Part shown: positions 22,677 to 34,532 of the stretch, one piece after another
Layout of the letters: each line of letters starts with the position of its first letter
Numbering within the stretch: the first letter of the stretch is position 1
Source: an uncultured Oscillospiraceae bacterium
GTDB taxonomy: Bacteria > Bacillota > Clostridia > Oscillospirales > Oscillospiraceae
Assembly: GCA_947627715.1 (NCBI GenBank)
Contig: CANQXK010000016.1
Location: 1-47,618, forward strand
Direction: 5' to 3'
DNA: 47,618 nt
The notes under the pieces: generated by a model
Database searches by the model: none
What the model saw: only the letters and a program-made list of their open reading frames with translations
Told to the model about the DNA's origin: nothing
Translations under genes and position numbers: made by a program

Positions 22677-23726
22677 TTATGCCGGCTGCTTCGCCGTCAA
22701 AAAGCGCCTTATAAGCCCCACGCCCTCGGCGCACAGGAGGCTCAGCCCCAGCAGTACCGGCAGGGCGGCGGCGGCCATGGGGACGCTGCCATAGAGCAGC
22801 CACACGAAAAGCCGCTGGCTCGTCAGGTAGAAATAGATGAAGGAGTGGATCAGGAAAACGTCCCCGGACCGGCGGCCCAGGTAGTCAAACACGCCGGACA
22901 GATACGGGATCCGGCACAACGTCGCCTGGAGAAAGACGACGATGGCGATGGCATAGAAGGTGTCAAAGGCGAGGCCAACCTTGGCCCGGATATAGGTGCA
23001 AACCAGCACCGCCGCGCCGGACGCGCATATAGATCCCGCCCCGGCGCGCCGGGCGAGCCTGTCCAATATCCCCCGCTGGGCCAGGAACACCCCGGTCCCG
23101 AAGGCGAAAAACCAGTAGATCTCCCGGCAGGTGTCCCAGACGTTGTTGCCCCAAATAAAATAGCTCAGGACCGGCAGGGCGAAGAGCGGAAGCGCCGCGT
23201 AAGGGGCCTTCTTCACCGCCCAATAGACGGCCGGGAACAGGGCGTACATCACGATGGCGGCCTCCATATACCACCAGGTCTGGCACATACTGCACGTCCC
23301 GAACAGCGGCCACAGCCCCAAAAAGTCGATAACGGCCTGACACGCACCGCGTATCCCCGTGCCGTAGACCTCGGCGGGGGTGAAGCCGGGGCGGCCGAAG
23401 AAGATGGACAACAGCGTAAAAAGAACGTAGATGAGCCAGTACGGGCGCATCAGCCCCATGAGATGCCGGAGCGTAAAGCGCGGCGTGCTCTCCCCGCCCC
23501 GGTGTTCAAAGCTGCGGCACAGGCCGTAGCCGGAAAGGATCATGAATATGGACACGCAGACCTTACTGAGCGTCGCTGTCACACGCGGCAGGTCTCCCCC
23601 CAAAAGCGGCATGGGCGCCGGGAGGCTGCCCCCGTAGAGGTGGTGTGTGAGCAGCAGTATGAGCGCGGCCCCCTTGCAGACGGAGGTGTCGCGCTTTGAA
23701 AAGGCGCTCACGCTGTCTTTTCCCAT
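22677..23726 (-). CDS. Acyltransferase-3 family membrane protein
   Basis: A 349-residue polytopic protein (about ten hydrophobic segments) of the acyltransferase-3 type that O-acylates exported or surface carbohydrates. Near the N-terminus [13 protein letters not shown] supplies the family's conserved His, and [13 protein letters not shown] the SGY/F motif. The SD GAGGCGGCGG lies before the ATG, and the gene starts 10 nt after the rpoD stop, so it is probably cotranscribed with dnaG-rpoD. The acyl acceptor is unknown. Confidence 0.82.
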   Translation of the reverse strand: MGKDSVSAFSKRDTSVCKGAALILLLTHHLYGGSLPAPMPLLGGDLPRVTATLSKVCVSIFMILSGYGLCRSFEHRGGESTPRFTLRHLMGLMRPYWLIYVLFTLLSIFFGRPGFTPAEVYGTGIRGACQAVIDFLGLWPLFGTCSMCQTWWYMEAAIVMYALFPAVYWAVKKAPYAALPLFALPVLSYFIWGNNVWDTCREIYWFFAFGTGVFLAQRGILDRLARRAGAGSICASGAAVLVCTYIRAKVGLAFDTFYAIAIVVFLQATLCRIPYLSGVFDYLGRRSGDVFLIHSFIYFYLTSQRLFVWLLYGSVPMAAAALPVLLGLSLLCAEGVGLIRRFLTAKQPA

Positions 23727-23736
23727 GGCCGCCGCC

Positions 23737-25089
<1,353 letters not shown>

Positions 25090-25094
25090 TTTCT

Positions 25095-26840
25095 TTATCC
25101 TCCATTACCCTTTTTCTTTTTCAGTTGTTCAAAGGCGGCGGCCAGATCCTCGTCGGTCTTTTTCCCCATGGCGGCGGCCCTGATTTTTTCTATGTAATCC
25201 CGCAGGGCCTCCCGCGAGGCCGACATCTCCTGCGGGGTTTCCAGAATGCTCATGAGCTGCGCGGCCTCCCCCGGCTCCAGCGCCGCGGCGATGACCGCCG
25301 GCCCCACCTCCCGGTGGGTCCGGGCGCGCTCCAGGATCCTGTCGTACACCCGGCCCAGAAAGGGCGCGGTGAACTCAGAGCTTTGCAGGTCCCCCACGGC
25401 CCCGGCAAGCTCAGGGTCCGCCATCAGCAGGCGGATGACCCCCTCCTCCGCTCTGGCGGAGGAGGGATTGTCGTATCTCAACCCCCGGTCCACAGGCTGG
25501 ACGGCCGTCTCCGGCCTTGCGGCCTGATGGGCGCGGCGCTTCTTCTCCGCCGCGGCGCGGATCCGCGCCGCTCTGGCCACCTCGGTTGCCACCGCCTCCC
25601 TGGAAACGCCCGTCATTTGCGCCACCCGCCCGGCGTACAGCTCCCGCTCCACCCGGTTCGGGTTCCCGGCCAGGATGTCCGTGGCCTCCCGCAGGAAGCC
25701 CAGCCGCCCGTCGTCCGTATCCATATCGTATTTGGCTTTTGCCGTCAGTATTCTATACTCGACGTGGTTTGCGCTCTGCTCCAAAAGCGCCTGAAAGGCG
25801 TCGGGACCCCTGGCCTTGATGAACTCGTCCGGGTCCTTGGCCCCCTCCATCCGCAGGACGCGCACCTGCAGGCCCGCCGGCTCCAGAATGCCGATGGCCC
25901 GCTGGGCCGCCTTCAGGCCCGCCCCGTCCGAGTCATAGGCGACGACCACCTTCTCCTTGTAGGTCCTCATGAGCCGCGCCTGCTCGGCGGTGAGGGAGGT
26001 GCCGAGGCTGGCCACCGCGCAGTCAAAGCCCGCCTGATGGAGCATCACCACGTCCACGTTCCCCTCGGCCAGGATGAACATATCCCGCTTCGAGCGTTTT
26101 GCCAGATTCAGCGCGAAGAGGTTCCGGCTCTTCTGGAACACCGGCGTGTCGGGGGTGTTCAGGTATTTCGGCTCCCCCTCCCCCAGGATCCTCCCGGAGA
26201 AGGCCACCACATTGCCCCGCACGTCGATGACCGGGAACATGAGCCGGTTCCTGAACACGTCGTAAGCGCCGCCGTTCCGGCCCTTTTTGGCAAGTCCCGC
26301 CTCGATAAGCTCCGCGTCCGACCAGCCCCTGGAGCGCATCTCGTTGGTCAGGGCGTACCAGTCGTCCGGCGCGGCCCCCAGCCCGAAGGCGGTGACCGTC
26401 TTTTTCGTGAGCCGCCGCTTCCCGATATACTCCAGCGCCGCGCCCCCCGCCGGCTTTGAGAGATTGTCGTAAAACCACCGGGCCGCCAGCCTGTTCAGCT
26501 CCAAAATCCGGGCGCGGTGATTCCTCACCTCTTTGTCCTCCCCGTCCTCCGGCAGCTCCATGTGCGCCCGCCGGGCGAGAAACTCCACCGCGTCCCGGAA
26601 GGAGAGGTTCTCGATCTCCATGATGAAGCCGATGACGTTCCCGCCCTTGCCGCAGCCGAAGCAGTGGTAGATCTGCTTGTCCGGCGACACGGAAAAGGAC
26701 GGGGTCTTTTCCGAGTGGAAAGGGCACAGGCCAAACTGATTCGCCCCGCTGCGCTTTGTGAGCTTGACATACTCCGACACCACGTCCACAATGTCGCTGC
26801 GGGCGATAAGCTCCTCTATAAAGCTGTCTGGAATAGCCAT
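25095..26840 (-). CDS. dnaG: DNA primase
   Basis: A 581-residue primase that makes RNA primers for DNA replication. The N-terminal zinc-binding domain has Cys39, His42 (CPFH), Cys60 and Cys63 (CFGC). The RNA-polymerase/TOPRIM core has [18 protein letters not shown] and [14 protein letters not shown], and a C-terminal DnaB-interacting part follows. The ATG at 26840 ([21 protein letters not shown]) has GGGGGTGGAGA upstream and fits the family N-terminus; the open frame extends upstream but the extra part is not protein-like. It is followed directly by rpoD. Confidence 0.97.
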   Translation of the reverse strand: MAIPDSFIEELIARSDIVDVVSEYVKLTKRSGANQFGLCPFHSEKTPSFSVSPDKQIYHCFGCGKGGNVIGFIMEIENLSFRDAVEFLARRAHMELPEDGEDKEVRNHRARILELNRLAARWFYDNLSKPAGGAALEYIGKRRLTKKTVTAFGLGAAPDDWYALTNEMRSRGWSDAELIEAGLAKKGRNGGAYDVFRNRLMFPVIDVRGNVVAFSGRILGEGEPKYLNTPDTPVFQKSRNLFALNLAKRSKRDMFILAEGNVDVVMLHQAGFDCAVASLGTSLTAEQARLMRTYKEKVVVAYDSDGAGLKAAQRAIGILEPAGLQVRVLRMEGAKDPDEFIKARGPDAFQALLEQSANHVEYRILTAKAKYDMDTDDGRLGFLREATDILAGNPNRVERELYAGRVAQMTGVSREAVATEVARAARIRAAAEKKRRAHQAARPETAVQPVDRGLRYDNPSSARAEEGVIRLLMADPELAGAVGDLQSSEFTAPFLGRVYDRILERARTHREVGPAVIAAALEPGEAAQLMSILETPQEMSASREALRDYIEKIRAAAMGKKTDEDLAAAFEQLKKKKGNGG

Positions 26841-27133
26841 GCTCTCCACCCCCTTATCCAATATTTTTTCCAAGGACATGGCCTTGGAAAAAATCCCTTG
26901 TGTCACGCCGCTTGTGCCCGCGTCCTCGCGCAAGCCGCTTAACCTCGCCCCGCCGCAAGGGCAGGGCTCAGGCGCAGGCTTGGCTCGTCCTTTCCCCACG
27001 CAATCTGCGATTGCGCGGGGACCCCGGCGCGCAGGGCGACGGCAGGAACAAATATTTGAATTTCGCAAAATTCAAAATTTTTATCCCGCACGTTCCCCTT
27101 GGCATTGAAAGGGCGCAGCCCTTTCAAGCCAGC
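26841..27133. other. Hairpin-rich spacer between dgt and dnaG
   Basis: A 293-nt stretch without a gene. From the dnaG side it holds a perfect 13-bp stem ATTTTTTCCAAGG/CCTTGGAAAAAAT (26863-26875 with 26882-26894), a hairpin CCCCACGCAATC-tgc-GATTGCGCGGGG (about 26994-27020), and the double-hairpin repeat copy B (27055-27127). The T-runs are in the 5' arms as read toward dnaG, so the first is not a typical terminator. No clear promoter for dnaG was found. Confidence 0.55.
27055..27127 (-). repeat. Double-hairpin intergenic element, copy B
   Basis: Read on the minus strand: hairpin 1 TTGAAAGGGC-tgc-GCCCTTTCAA (27118-27127 with 27105-27114), then TGCC, the core AAGGGGAACGTGCGG (27100-27086), then hairpin 2, TTTGAATTT-TGCG-AAATTCAAA (27055-27076). 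The stretch from CTGGCTTGAAAGG to AAGGGGA is nearly identical to copy C at 45219-45302. Confidence 0.75.
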
Positions 27134-28147
27134 CTATTTCACGGTCCACGCCATGGGGACGAAAATGCTGTTGTGTATCTCGATGGCGTAGGGGTCCGTC
27201 ATTCCCGCCACGTAATCCGCGGCGGCCCTCCGGACGCCCTCTCTCTCGGCGATGGCGCGGTACTCCGCCGACATTTTTGCCGGATTTGCTACGAAATAAT
27301 CAAATATCCCGGAAAGCAGACCCGAAACCTTCCTCTCCTCCCCTTTTACGACAGGATTGTGGTAAACCCGCTGGTAGAGGAAGTCGGAAAACACGTTCAC
27401 CGCCCGCTCCACCTCCCGGCTCATTCTGACGGCGCCGGAGGCGGTCCCCTGGGCGATGATGTCCTCCACAATGGTGTTGATGCGGGCGCTGTATCGGTGT
27501 CCGAGGGTCTCCCGGACGGCTTCGGGGATCTCCTCCCCGCTGAGGGTCCCGGAGCGGATGGCGTCGTCCACGTCGTGGTTTATGTACGCGATCTTGTCCG
27601 CCAGCCGCACCGTCTGCCCCTCCAGGGTGGCGCTCAGCGGGTCGCAGGTGTGGCGCAGGATCCCCTCCCGCACCTCGTTGGTCAGGTTGAGGCCCCGGCC
27701 CTCCTTCTCGATGATGTCCACGACTCTCAGGCTCTGCTCGTAGTGGCGAAAGCCCCCGTCCTCCGCAAGAAGCTCGTTCAAGGCCCGCTCCCCGGCGTGG
27801 CCGAAGGGCGTGTGCCCCAGGTCGTGCCCCAGGCCGATGGCCTCCGTCAGGTCCTCGTTCAGCGAGAGGGCGCGGGCGATGGTCCGGGCGATCCGCGTCA
27901 CCTCCAGGGTGTGGGTGAGCCTGGTGCGGTAATGGTCCCCCTCCGGCTCCAAAAACACCTGGGTCTTCTGCTTTAAGCGGCGGAAGGCCTTGGAGTGGGT
28001 GATGCGGTCGATATCCCGCTGGAAGCAGGTGCGCACGGCGTCCTCCTCCTCCGGGCGGGGCCTGCCGGAGGAATCGGCGGCGCGGACGCCCCCGTCGCAT
28101 ACAAGCAGTTTTTCCAGCTCCTCGCGTCTTTGACGAATATTCGGCAT
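27134..28147 (-). CDS. dgt: Deoxyguanosinetriphosphate triphosphohydrolase-like protein
   Basis: A 337-residue HD-domain dNTP triphosphohydrolase. The HD residues are seen in [15 protein letters not shown] and [40 protein letters not shown] before them and the C-terminal [20 protein letters not shown] segment are typical of the short dgt subfamily of Firmicutes. It cuts dNTPs to deoxynucleoside and triphosphate, tuning dNTP pools. AAAGGAGGGGCG precedes the ATG. The dgt-dnaG-rpoD order is a common Firmicutes arrangement, here broken by a 293-nt structured spacer. Confidence 0.94.
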   Translation of the reverse strand: MPNIRQRREELEKLLVCDGGVRAADSSGRPRPEEEDAVRTCFQRDIDRITHSKAFRRLKQKTQVFLEPEGDHYRTRLTHTLEVTRIARTIARALSLNEDLTEAIGLGHDLGHTPFGHAGERALNELLAEDGGFRHYEQSLRVVDIIEKEGRGLNLTNEVREGILRHTCDPLSATLEGQTVRLADKIAYINHDVDDAIRSGTLSGEEIPEAVRETLGHRYSARINTIVEDIIAQGTASGAVRMSREVERAVNVFSDFLYQRVYHNPVVKGEERKVSGLLSGIFDYFVANPAKMSAEYRAIAEREGVRRAAADYVAGMTDPYAIEIHNSIFVPMAWTVK

Positions 28148-28279
28148 TTCGCCCCTCCTTTCGTCCCTTCACTACCCGTACTATACTTATACGCCGCAAA
28201 AGCCAAAATACCTTTTTCTTTTTTTAAATTTTTTGTTTTAATTACCCACGCAAAATCCGAAGGTTCCCTGAAAAAAGTG

Positions 28280-28308
28280 TTGACTTTCAAGGGGAAATAT
28301 GCTAAAAT
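28280..28308 (+). promoter_or_regulatory. str operon promoter
   Basis: TTGACT at 28280-28285, 17 nt, TAAAAT at 28303-28308. The transcript should start at about 28315. Confidence 0.65.
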
Positions 28309-28316
28309 ACCTGCTT

Positions 28317-28375
28317 GCGTGGGGTTTTTGCGCCCTTTTGCGGGTACAATACGGTTAACTGCCGGCTGCCCACGC
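28317..28375 (+). promoter_or_regulatory. Structured leader of the str operon
   Basis: GCGTGGG (28317-28323) and CCCACGC (28369-28375) would close a helix of about 59 nt starting almost at the predicted transcript end, with inner GC-rich pairings. It ends 30 nt before rpsL. It may be a ribosomal-protein-responsive leader; I do not recognise a named motif. Confidence 0.4.
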
Positions 28376-28405
28376 GAAAAAATCATGCAGGAAAGGAGGA
28401 AAACA

Positions 28406-28831
28406 ATGCCCACCATTAACCAGCTTGTCAGGAAGGGACGCGAGACCTCTGTTTACAAGTCCACCTCCCCGGCTCTTCAGAAGGGCCTCAACACCCTGAA
28501 GAACCGCGCCACTGACCTGAGCTCCCCCCAGAAGCGCGGCGTGTGCACCGCTGTCAGGACCATGACCCCGAAGAAGCCCAACTCCGCTCTTCGGAAGATC
28601 GCCCGTGTGCGTCTCACCAACGGCTTTGAGGTCACCGCCTACATCCCCGGTGTCGGCCACAATCTGCAGGAGCACAGCGTCGTGATGATCCGCGGCGGCC
28701 GTGTCAAGGACCTGCCCGGCGTGCGTTACCACATCATCCGCGGCACCCTCGATACCCAGGGCGTCAACGGACGTATGCAGGCGCGCTCCAAGTACGGCGC
28801 GAAGCGTCCCAAGGCCGGAAAGAAGAAGTAA
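28406..28831 (+). CDS. rpsL: 30S ribosomal protein S12
   Basis: A 141-residue S12, longer than the E. coli form as in most Gram-positives. [13 protein letters not shown] at the start, [20 protein letters not shown] with the Lys whose change gives streptomycin resistance, and [12 protein letters not shown] are diagnostic. GGAAAGGAGGAAAACA precedes the ATG; an upstream in-frame extension is not used. It is the first gene of the str operon. Confidence 0.98.
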   Translation: MPTINQLVRKGRETSVYKSTSPALQKGLNTLKNRATDLSSPQKRGVCTAVRTMTPKKPNSALRKIARVRLTNGFEVTAYIPGVGHNLQEHSVVMIRGGRVKDLPGVRYHIIRGTLDTQGVNGRMQARSKYGAKRPKAGKKK

Positions 28832-28961
28832 GCGATCCCCATGCAGCGCTCCCGCTGTGTTTATATATAATTATAATGTATGGACACCTTGGGGCGCAAA
28901 CGGAACGCGCAGTCGTTTCGAGTACCGTTGACATCATTTTATAATGAAGGAGGGAAGCAAA

Positions 28962-29432
28962 GTGCCCAGAAGAGGTAACGTTCCCAAAAGAGAAATTTTG
29001 CCTGATCCTGTTTACAACTCCGTGCTTGTCACGAAGCTTGTGAACTCCATCATGCTCGACGGCAAGAAGGGCGTGGCCCAGAAGGTGGTCTACGGAGCCT
29101 TCGACATCGTCAAGGACAAGACCGGCAAGGAGCCTCTGGAGGTTTTCCAGGCCGCCCTTGAAAACATCATGCCGTCTCTGGAGGTCAAGGCCCGCCGTGT
29201 GGGCGGCGCCACCTATCAGGTCCCCATCGAGGTGCGTCCCGCCCGCCGTCAGACCCTGGGTCTTCGGTGGCTCACCACCTACACCCGCGCACGCGGCGAG
29301 AAGACCATGAAGGAGAAGCTGGCCGGAGAGATCATGGATGCGGCGAACAACACCGGCGCCTCCGTGAAGAAGCGCGAGGAGACCCACCGCATGGCGGAGT
29401 CCAACAAGGCTTTCGCCCACTTCCGCTGGTAA
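28962..29432 (+). CDS. rpsG: 30S ribosomal protein S7
   Basis: A 156-residue S7, the usual length. The start is GTG at 28962 ([20 protein letters not shown]), with AAGGAGGG 7 nt upstream; an ATG 18 nt earlier overlaps the SD. Later motifs are [22 protein letters not shown]-like, here [16 protein letters not shown]. It is second in the str operon, 130 nt after rpsL; S7 controls this operon in E. coli. Confidence 0.98.
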   Translation: MPRRGNVPKREILPDPVYNSVLVTKLVNSIMLDGKKGVAQKVVYGAFDIVKDKTGKEPLEVFQAALENIMPSLEVKARRVGGATYQVPIEVRPARRQTLGLRWLTTYTRARGEKTMKEKLAGEIMDAANNTGASVKKREETHRMAESNKAFAHFRW

Positions 29433-29507
29433 TTTACCCGCGTCCCATTTTGTAAGTTTGGTTCAGGGCCGCCGGAGCTCTGAACGCATCAGGAGAAAGA
29501 GTTTTTT

Positions 29508-31586
29508 ATGCCCAGACAATATTCCTTAGAGAAAACAAGAAACATCGGCATCATGGCCCACATCGACGCCGGAAAGACCACCACCACCGAGCGCATCCTT
29601 TTCTACACGGGCCGCACCCACAAGCTGGGCGAGGTCCACGAGGGAGCCGCCACCATGGACTGGATGGTGCAGGAGCAGGAGCGCGGCATCACCATCACCA
29701 GCGCCGCCACCACCTGCTTCTGGAAGGGAACACGCATCAACATCATCGACACACCGGGCCACGTGGACTTCACCGTGGAGGTGGAGCGCTCCCTGCGGGT
29801 GCTGGACGGTTCCGTCACGGTGATGTGCGCCAAGGGCGGCGTGGAGCCCCAGTCCGAGACGGTGTGGCGTCAGGCCGACACCTACCATGTCCCCCGCATG
29901 ATCTACGTCAACAAAATGGACATCATGGGCGCTGATTTCTTCAACGTGATCAACATGGTCCATGAGCGTCTCAAGGCCAACGCCGTCCCCATCCAGCTGC
30001 CCATCGGCAAGGAGGCGGACTTCCGCGGCATCGTCGATCTTATCGAGATGAACGCGGACGTCTACTACGATGAGCTGGGCCGGGACATGCGCGTGGAGCC
30101 CATCCCCGAAGAGATGCGCGAGATGGCCGAGGAGTACAGAATGAAGCTCTTAGAGGCCGTTTCGGACTTCGACGACGAGATCATGGAGAAGTATCTTGAG
30201 GGCGAGCCCGTCAGCTCCGACGCCATCAAGGCGGCCATCCGCAAGGCCACCATCGCCAACGAGATGGTGCCTGTGGTGTGCGGCACCTCCTATCGCAACA
30301 AGGGCGTTCAGAAGCTTATCGACGCCATTGTGGATTTCATGCCCTCACCGCTGGACATCCCGCCCATCAAGGGCACGGACCCCAAGACCGGCGAGGAGGA
30401 GGAACGTCCCGCGGACGACAACGCCCCTTTCTCCGCCCTGGCGTTCAAGATCATGACCGACCCCTATGTGGGGCGTCTCAGCTTCTTCCGGGTCTATTCC
30501 GGCACGGCGGAGGCGGGCTCCACGGTAGTGAACCCCGTGAAGCGCCAGCGCGAGCGGCTTGGCCGCATCCTTCAGATGCACGCCAACCACCGGGAGGACA
30601 TCGACAAGGTCTACACCGGCGACATCGCCGCCGCCGTGGGCCTGAAGAACACCACCACCGGCGACACCCTGTGCGACGCCGACCATCAGATCGTCTTGGA
30701 GTCCATGGAGTTCCCTGAGCCTGTCATCCGCGTGGCCATCGAGCCGCGCACCAAGGCCGGCCAGGAGAAGATGGCCATCGCCCTTCAAAAGCTGGCCGAG
30801 GAGGACCCCACCTTCAAGACCTACACCGATGAGGAGACGGGCCAGACCATCATCGCCGGCATGGGCGAGCTTCACCTGGAGATCATCGTGGACCGCCTTC
30901 TCAGGGAGTTCAAGGTGGAGGCCAACGTGGGCCGTCCCCAGGTCAGCTACAAGGAGACCATCAAGGGCACGGCGGACGTGGACTGCAAGTACGCCCGCCA
31001 GTCCGGCGGCAAGGGCCAGTACGGCCACGTCAAAATCCGCATCGAACCCAACGAGTCCGGCAAGGGCTACGAGTTCCTCAACGAGATCACCGGCGGGGCC
31101 ATCCCCAAGGAGTTTATCCCCTCCGTGGACGCCGGTATCCAGGGCGCCATGCTCTCCGGCGTGGTGGCCGGTTACCCCGTGGTGGACGTGAAGGTCCACC
31201 TCTATGACGGCTCGTTCCACGAGGTGGACTCCTCCGAAATGGCCTTCAAGATCGCCGGCTCCATGGCCTTCAAGGAGGCTATGGCCAAGGCCGATCCCAC
31301 CATCTTGGAGCCTATCATGAAGGTCACCGTCATCGGCCCGGACGAGTATATGGGCGACATCATCGGCGACATCAACTCCCGCCGGGGCGCAGTGACCGCC
31401 ACGGAGATCGAGAACGGCACCGTCCGCGTGACGTGCGACGTGCCTCTCTCCACCATGTTCGGTTACTCCACCGACCTTCGCTCCAAGACCCAGGGCCGCG
31501 CCAACTACTCCATGGAGCCCAGCCACTTTGTGGAGCTGCCCAGAAGCCTGCGCGAGGAGATCGTCCGCGGGCATAACGGGAAATAA
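29508..31586 (+). CDS. fusA: Translation elongation factor G
   Basis: A 692-residue EF-G. The GTPase motifs are [15 protein letters not shown] (G1), the switch [19 protein letters not shown] (G3) and NKMD (G4). Domains II-V follow, with the C-terminal [28 protein letters not shown] hallmark. It moves tRNA and mRNA through the ribosome. AGGAGAAAGAG precedes the ATG. Third gene in the str operon. Confidence 0.98.
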   Translation: MPRQYSLEKTRNIGIMAHIDAGKTTTTERILFYTGRTHKLGEVHEGAATMDWMVQEQERGITITSAATTCFWKGTRINIIDTPGHVDFTVEVERSLRVLDGSVTVMCAKGGVEPQSETVWRQADTYHVPRMIYVNKMDIMGADFFNVINMVHERLKANAVPIQLPIGKEADFRGIVDLIEMNADVYYDELGRDMRVEPIPEEMREMAEEYRMKLLEAVSDFDDEIMEKYLEGEPVSSDAIKAAIRKATIANEMVPVVCGTSYRNKGVQKLIDAIVDFMPSPLDIPPIKGTDPKTGEEEERPADDNAPFSALAFKIMTDPYVGRLSFFRVYSGTAEAGSTVVNPVKRQRERLGRILQMHANHREDIDKVYTGDIAAAVGLKNTTTGDTLCDADHQIVLESMEFPEPVIRVAIEPRTKAGQEKMAIALQKLAEEDPTFKTYTDEETGQTIIAGMGELHLEIIVDRLLREFKVEANVGRPQVSYKETIKGTADVDCKYARQSGGKGQYGHVKIRIEPNESGKGYEFLNEITGGAIPKEFIPSVDAGIQGAMLSGVVAGYPVVDVKVHLYDGSFHEVDSSEMAFKIAGSMAFKEAMAKADPTILEPIMKVTVIGPDEYMGDIIGDINSRRGAVTATEIENGTVRVTCDVPLSTMFGYSTDLRSKTQGRANYSMEPSHFVELPRSLREEIVRGHNGK

Positions 31587-31615
31587 ACGCGCCGCCCAAT
31601 AAAAAATAAAAACTG

Positions 31616-31652
31616 TTGCAAAAACGCTGAGTTTGTATTAGAATACACTCAG
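31616..31652 (+). promoter_or_regulatory. Dedicated tuf promoter with a dyad over the -10
   Basis: TTGCAA at 31616-31621, 17 nt, TAGAAT at 31639-31644. The -10 sits inside an inverted repeat CTGAG-TT-TGTATT-AG-AATACA-CTCAG (31627-31652). It gives tuf extra transcription beyond the operon. Confidence 0.6.
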
Positions 31653-31699
31653 AAAAAGGCGAACCTATTTTCAAACATTCTTAAGGAGGATATTTTACA

Positions 31700-32908
31700 A
31701 TGGCTAAAGCAAAATTCGAGCGCACCAAGCCCCATGTAAACATCGGCACCATCGGCCACATCGACCACGGCAAGACCACTCTTACCGCGGCCATCACCAA
31801 GGTCCTGAACATGGCTGACGCCAGCGCCGCCACCTACACCGCATACGATCAGATCGACAAGGCTCCTGAGGAGCGCGCCCGCGGCATCACGATCAACACC
31901 GCTCACGTGGAGTATCAGACCGCCGCCCGCCACTACGCTCACGTTGACTGCCCGGGCCACGCCGACTATATCAAGAACATGATCACCGGCGCCGCTCAGA
32001 TGGACGGTGCCATCCTGGTCATCGCCGCCTCCGACGGCCCCATGGCCCAGACCCGCGAGCACCTTCTGCTTGCCCGTCAGGTGAACGTGCCCTATGTGGT
32101 GGTGTTCCTCAACAAGTGCGACCAGGTGGACGACCCTGAGCTTCTGGAGCTGGTGGAGATGGAAGTCCGCGAGCTTCTGGACAAGTACGAGTTCCCCGGC
32201 GACGACACCCCCATCATCAAGGGTTCCGCTCTGAAGGTCCTGGAGTCCAACTCCACCGATCCTCACGCCCCCGAGTATGAGTGCATCTGGGAGCTGATGG
32301 ACGCTGTGGACAACTATATCAAGACCCCCGACCGCGCCGCCGACCAGCCCTTCCTCATGCCTGTTGAGGACGTGTTCACCATCACCGGGCGCGGCACCGT
32401 GGCCACCGGCAGAGTGGAGCGCGGCACCATTAAGATGAACGAGAAGGTCCAGATCGTCGGCCTGATGGACGAGCCCCGCGAGACCGTCGTCACCGGCATC
32501 GAGATGTTCCGCAAGCTTCTTGACTACGCTGAGGCCGGCGACAACATCGGCACTCTGCTTCGCGGCATCGCCAAGAACGAGGTGGAGCGCGGCCAGGTCC
32601 TTGCCAAGCCCGGCTCCATCCATCCCCACACCAAGTTCCACGGCCAGGTCTACGTCCTCAGTAAGGACGAGGGCGGCCGTCACACCCCCTTCTTCAACAA
32701 CTACAGACCCCAGTTCTATTTCCGCACCACCGACGTCACCGGCGTCATCGCCCTTCCCGAGGGCGTCGAGATGTGTATGCCCGGCGACAACGTGGAGATG
32801 GATGTGGAGCTGATCACCCCCATCGCCATTGAGCCCGGCCTCCGCTTCGCTATCCGCGAGGGCGGCCGTACCGTCGGCTCCGGCGTCGTCACCAAGATCA
32901 ACGAGTAA
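31700..32908 (+). CDS. tuf: Translation elongation factor Tu
   Basis: A 402-residue EF-Tu. [15 protein letters not shown] (G1), [12 protein letters not shown] (switch I), [12 protein letters not shown] (G3) and NKCD (G4) are intact; domains II and III end [14 protein letters not shown]. It delivers aminoacyl-tRNA to the ribosome, with EF-Ts (18879-19793) as exchange factor. AAGGAGG precedes the ATG. Last gene of the str operon, with its own promoter and a very strong terminator. Confidence 0.98.
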   Translation: MAKAKFERTKPHVNIGTIGHIDHGKTTLTAAITKVLNMADASAATYTAYDQIDKAPEERARGITINTAHVEYQTAARHYAHVDCPGHADYIKNMITGAAQMDGAILVIAASDGPMAQTREHLLLARQVNVPYVVVFLNKCDQVDDPELLELVEMEVRELLDKYEFPGDDTPIIKGSALKVLESNSTDPHAPEYECIWELMDAVDNYIKTPDRAADQPFLMPVEDVFTITGRGTVATGRVERGTIKMNEKVQIVGLMDEPRETVVTGIEMFRKLLDYAEAGDNIGTLLRGIAKNEVERGQVLAKPGSIHPHTKFHGQVYVLSKDEGGRHTPFFNNYRPQFYFRTTDVTGVIALPEGVEMCMPGDNVEMDVELITPIAIEPGLRFAIREGGRTVGSGVVTKINE

Positions 32909-32920
32909 AAAAAACGGCTA

Positions 32921-33005
32921 TGAAGGCCGCGCTGCGGCCTTCAAACGCCAAAAAAACACGCGAAAAAATTTCGGAAATGTCCGCGGACATTTCCGAAATT
33001 TTTTT
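32921..33005 (+). terminator. tuf terminator region: hairpin plus 42-bp perfect palindrome
   Basis: Hairpin 1 is TGAAGGCCGC-gct-GCGGCCTTCA (32921-32943). Hairpin 2 is a perfect 42-bp palindrome (arms 32963-32983 and 32984-33004) with centre CCGCGG, its 3' arm ending in TTTTTT followed by one more T. The layout, two hairpins with CGCCAAAAAAACACGCG between, recalls the double-hairpin repeat of this window in diverged form. Confidence 0.85.
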
Positions 33006-33043
33006 ATGGCGGCGGGAGTTAAACTGTCGGAAAAAGGGGATCT

Positions 33044-34426
33044 TCACCCCAGATCCGGGTAGTAGGGACTGAGATATTCCCGCGTGGCGCGGCACATCTC
33101 GGCGAAAAGCTCCCTTGCGTCCCCCAGGGAGAGGGTGGAGCACAGGGGCTGGTTCACAAACGCCGCGAACAGCTTCCCCATATCCCGCTCCGCCGTGCCC
33201 TCGCACAGGAGGTCCACGTTGTCCGAGCAGCGGCGCACCAGCGCCAGCGCCCCCGCGGGGAGGGGCGGGGCGGCCACGGGGGCCACGGTGTCGTGGGTGA
33301 AAACGCAGTTCGTCTCCACAATGCTCCCCAGCGGCAGGCCCGGCATCTGCCCGCGGTTGGGCATATTCACGTTGGAGACGACCTCCTCCAGCCCCAGGAT
33401 CCCCCGCAGGAGCCGGACCAGCTCCTCGCCGGAGGGCCGCAGGGGGATCTCCCGCCGGCCCTCGGCCATCTCAATGCTCTCCGCGATCTGCCGGGCCTGA
33501 TTGGCCTCCCGCCAGTCCACGGTGGTGAGGCCAAACTTCCACCCGGCCACCGTCTCCGGGTCCCGGAGATACCAGCCGTTGTTCATAAATTCCGCCAGAT
33601 GCCTGTCCCCGGCGGCCCCCAGCGCCCCATAGCGCAGCCACATATCCATCTTCACCCGGTTGGCGCAGGCAAAGGTGTCGGTGCGGTACGCGTCCACCGG
33701 GCCTGAGACGCTGTAACCCTCCTCATAGTGCTTTCTCACAAACGCCGGCAGCAGCGCCATCACGTCCGCGCCCCGGTAGGAGGCCCCGGTGATCCATGTG
33801 AAATGGTTGATGCCGGACACGTCCGTCCAGATGTCCCGCCGGGACGCCTGGATGCCGGCCTCCTCCTTCAAAACGGCGCACAGGAGATCCTGCGCGTGAA
33901 AGACCTCGTGGCAGCAGCCGAAGGCGCGGATCTCCGGGAACACCCGGTAGAGCGTCTTGACGCAGGCGCTCATGGGGTTGGTGAGGTTCAGCACCCACGC
34001 CCTGGGACAATAGGCCCGGATAGCGGCGGCAAAGCCCTCGTAGATGGGGTTCGTCCTCATGGCCCTGAGCACCCCGCCGGGTCCGGCGGTGTCCCCCACG
34101 GACTGATAGACGCCGTATTTTTCCGGGGCGTGGACGTCGGAGCGCATCTCCCGGAAGGTGCCGGGGAGAATGGAGATCAGCACAAAATCTGCCCCCGTCA
34201 GCGCCTCCTCAAGGGTCCCGGCCACCGTGTAGACAAATTTGGACCTGGCCTCCGGCTTTTCGTGGATGCGCGTGCCGATGCGCCGGTTGCGCTCCGCCGC
34301 CGGAACGTCGATGTCGTAGAGGGCGACCTCCCCCGTGAGGTCCGGGTCCAGCGCCAGGTCCTGCATGAAAGAGCGCGCCCACAGCTTGGAGCCGCCGCCG
34401 ATATACGCGATCCTGATGGGTCTCAT
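33044..34426 (-). CDS. GH4-family glycosidase, alpha-galacturonidase type
   Basis: A 460-residue family GH4 enzyme, which uses NAD+ and a divalent metal. The NAD-binding GGGSKLW is at about 10-16, the SILPGTFREMRSDVHAPEKYG and GDTAGPGG segments follow, the metal-binding CHEVFH at 172-177 and GINHFTW after it. The CHEV form is that of the alpha-galacturonidase/LplD group rather than CHSV of alpha-galactosidases. The ATG at 34426 has CAGGAGG upstream. It lies downstream of an AraC gene and next to the galacturonate genes, fitting release of galacturonate from imported pectin oligomers. No confident promoter of its own was seen. Confidence 0.85.
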   Translation of the reverse strand: MRPIRIAYIGGGSKLWARSFMQDLALDPDLTGEVALYDIDVPAAERNRRIGTRIHEKPEARSKFVYTVAGTLEEALTGADFVLISILPGTFREMRSDVHAPEKYGVYQSVGDTAGPGGVLRAMRTNPIYEGFAAAIRAYCPRAWVLNLTNPMSACVKTLYRVFPEIRAFGCCHEVFHAQDLLCAVLKEEAGIQASRRDIWTDVSGINHFTWITGASYRGADVMALLPAFVRKHYEEGYSVSGPVDAYRTDTFACANRVKMDMWLRYGALGAAGDRHLAEFMNNGWYLRDPETVAGWKFGLTTVDWREANQARQIAESIEMAEGRREIPLRPSGEELVRLLRGILGLEEVVSNVNMPNRGQMPGLPLGSIVETNCVFTHDTVAPVAAPPLPAGALALVRRCSDNVDLLCEGTAERDMGKLFAAFVNQPLCSTLSLGDARELFAEMCRATREYLSPYYPDLG

Positions 34427-34482
34427 AGTTCGCCTCCTGTAGTATTTATTCATAAATCGAATTAAAAATAGCGCAGTTATAC

Positions 34483-34511
34483 TTGACTTTTACTTTGATT
34501 TATGTTATATT
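34483..34511 (+). promoter_or_regulatory. Plus-strand promoter facing the 3' end of the AraC gene
   Basis: TTGACT at 34483-34488, 17 nt, TATATT at 34506-34511. It would produce a transcript antisense to the minus-strand AraC gene (34533-35396), starting with a CTTTC/GAAAG hairpin. No plus-strand gene lies in reach. Confidence 0.45.
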
Positions 34512-34532
34512 ACTTTCAGAATAAGAAAGCGG

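Noticed and set aside
28934-28955. TTGACA and TATAAT close together just before rpsG
   Set aside because: They are only 6 nt apart, far from the 16-18 nt needed for a sigma-A promoter.
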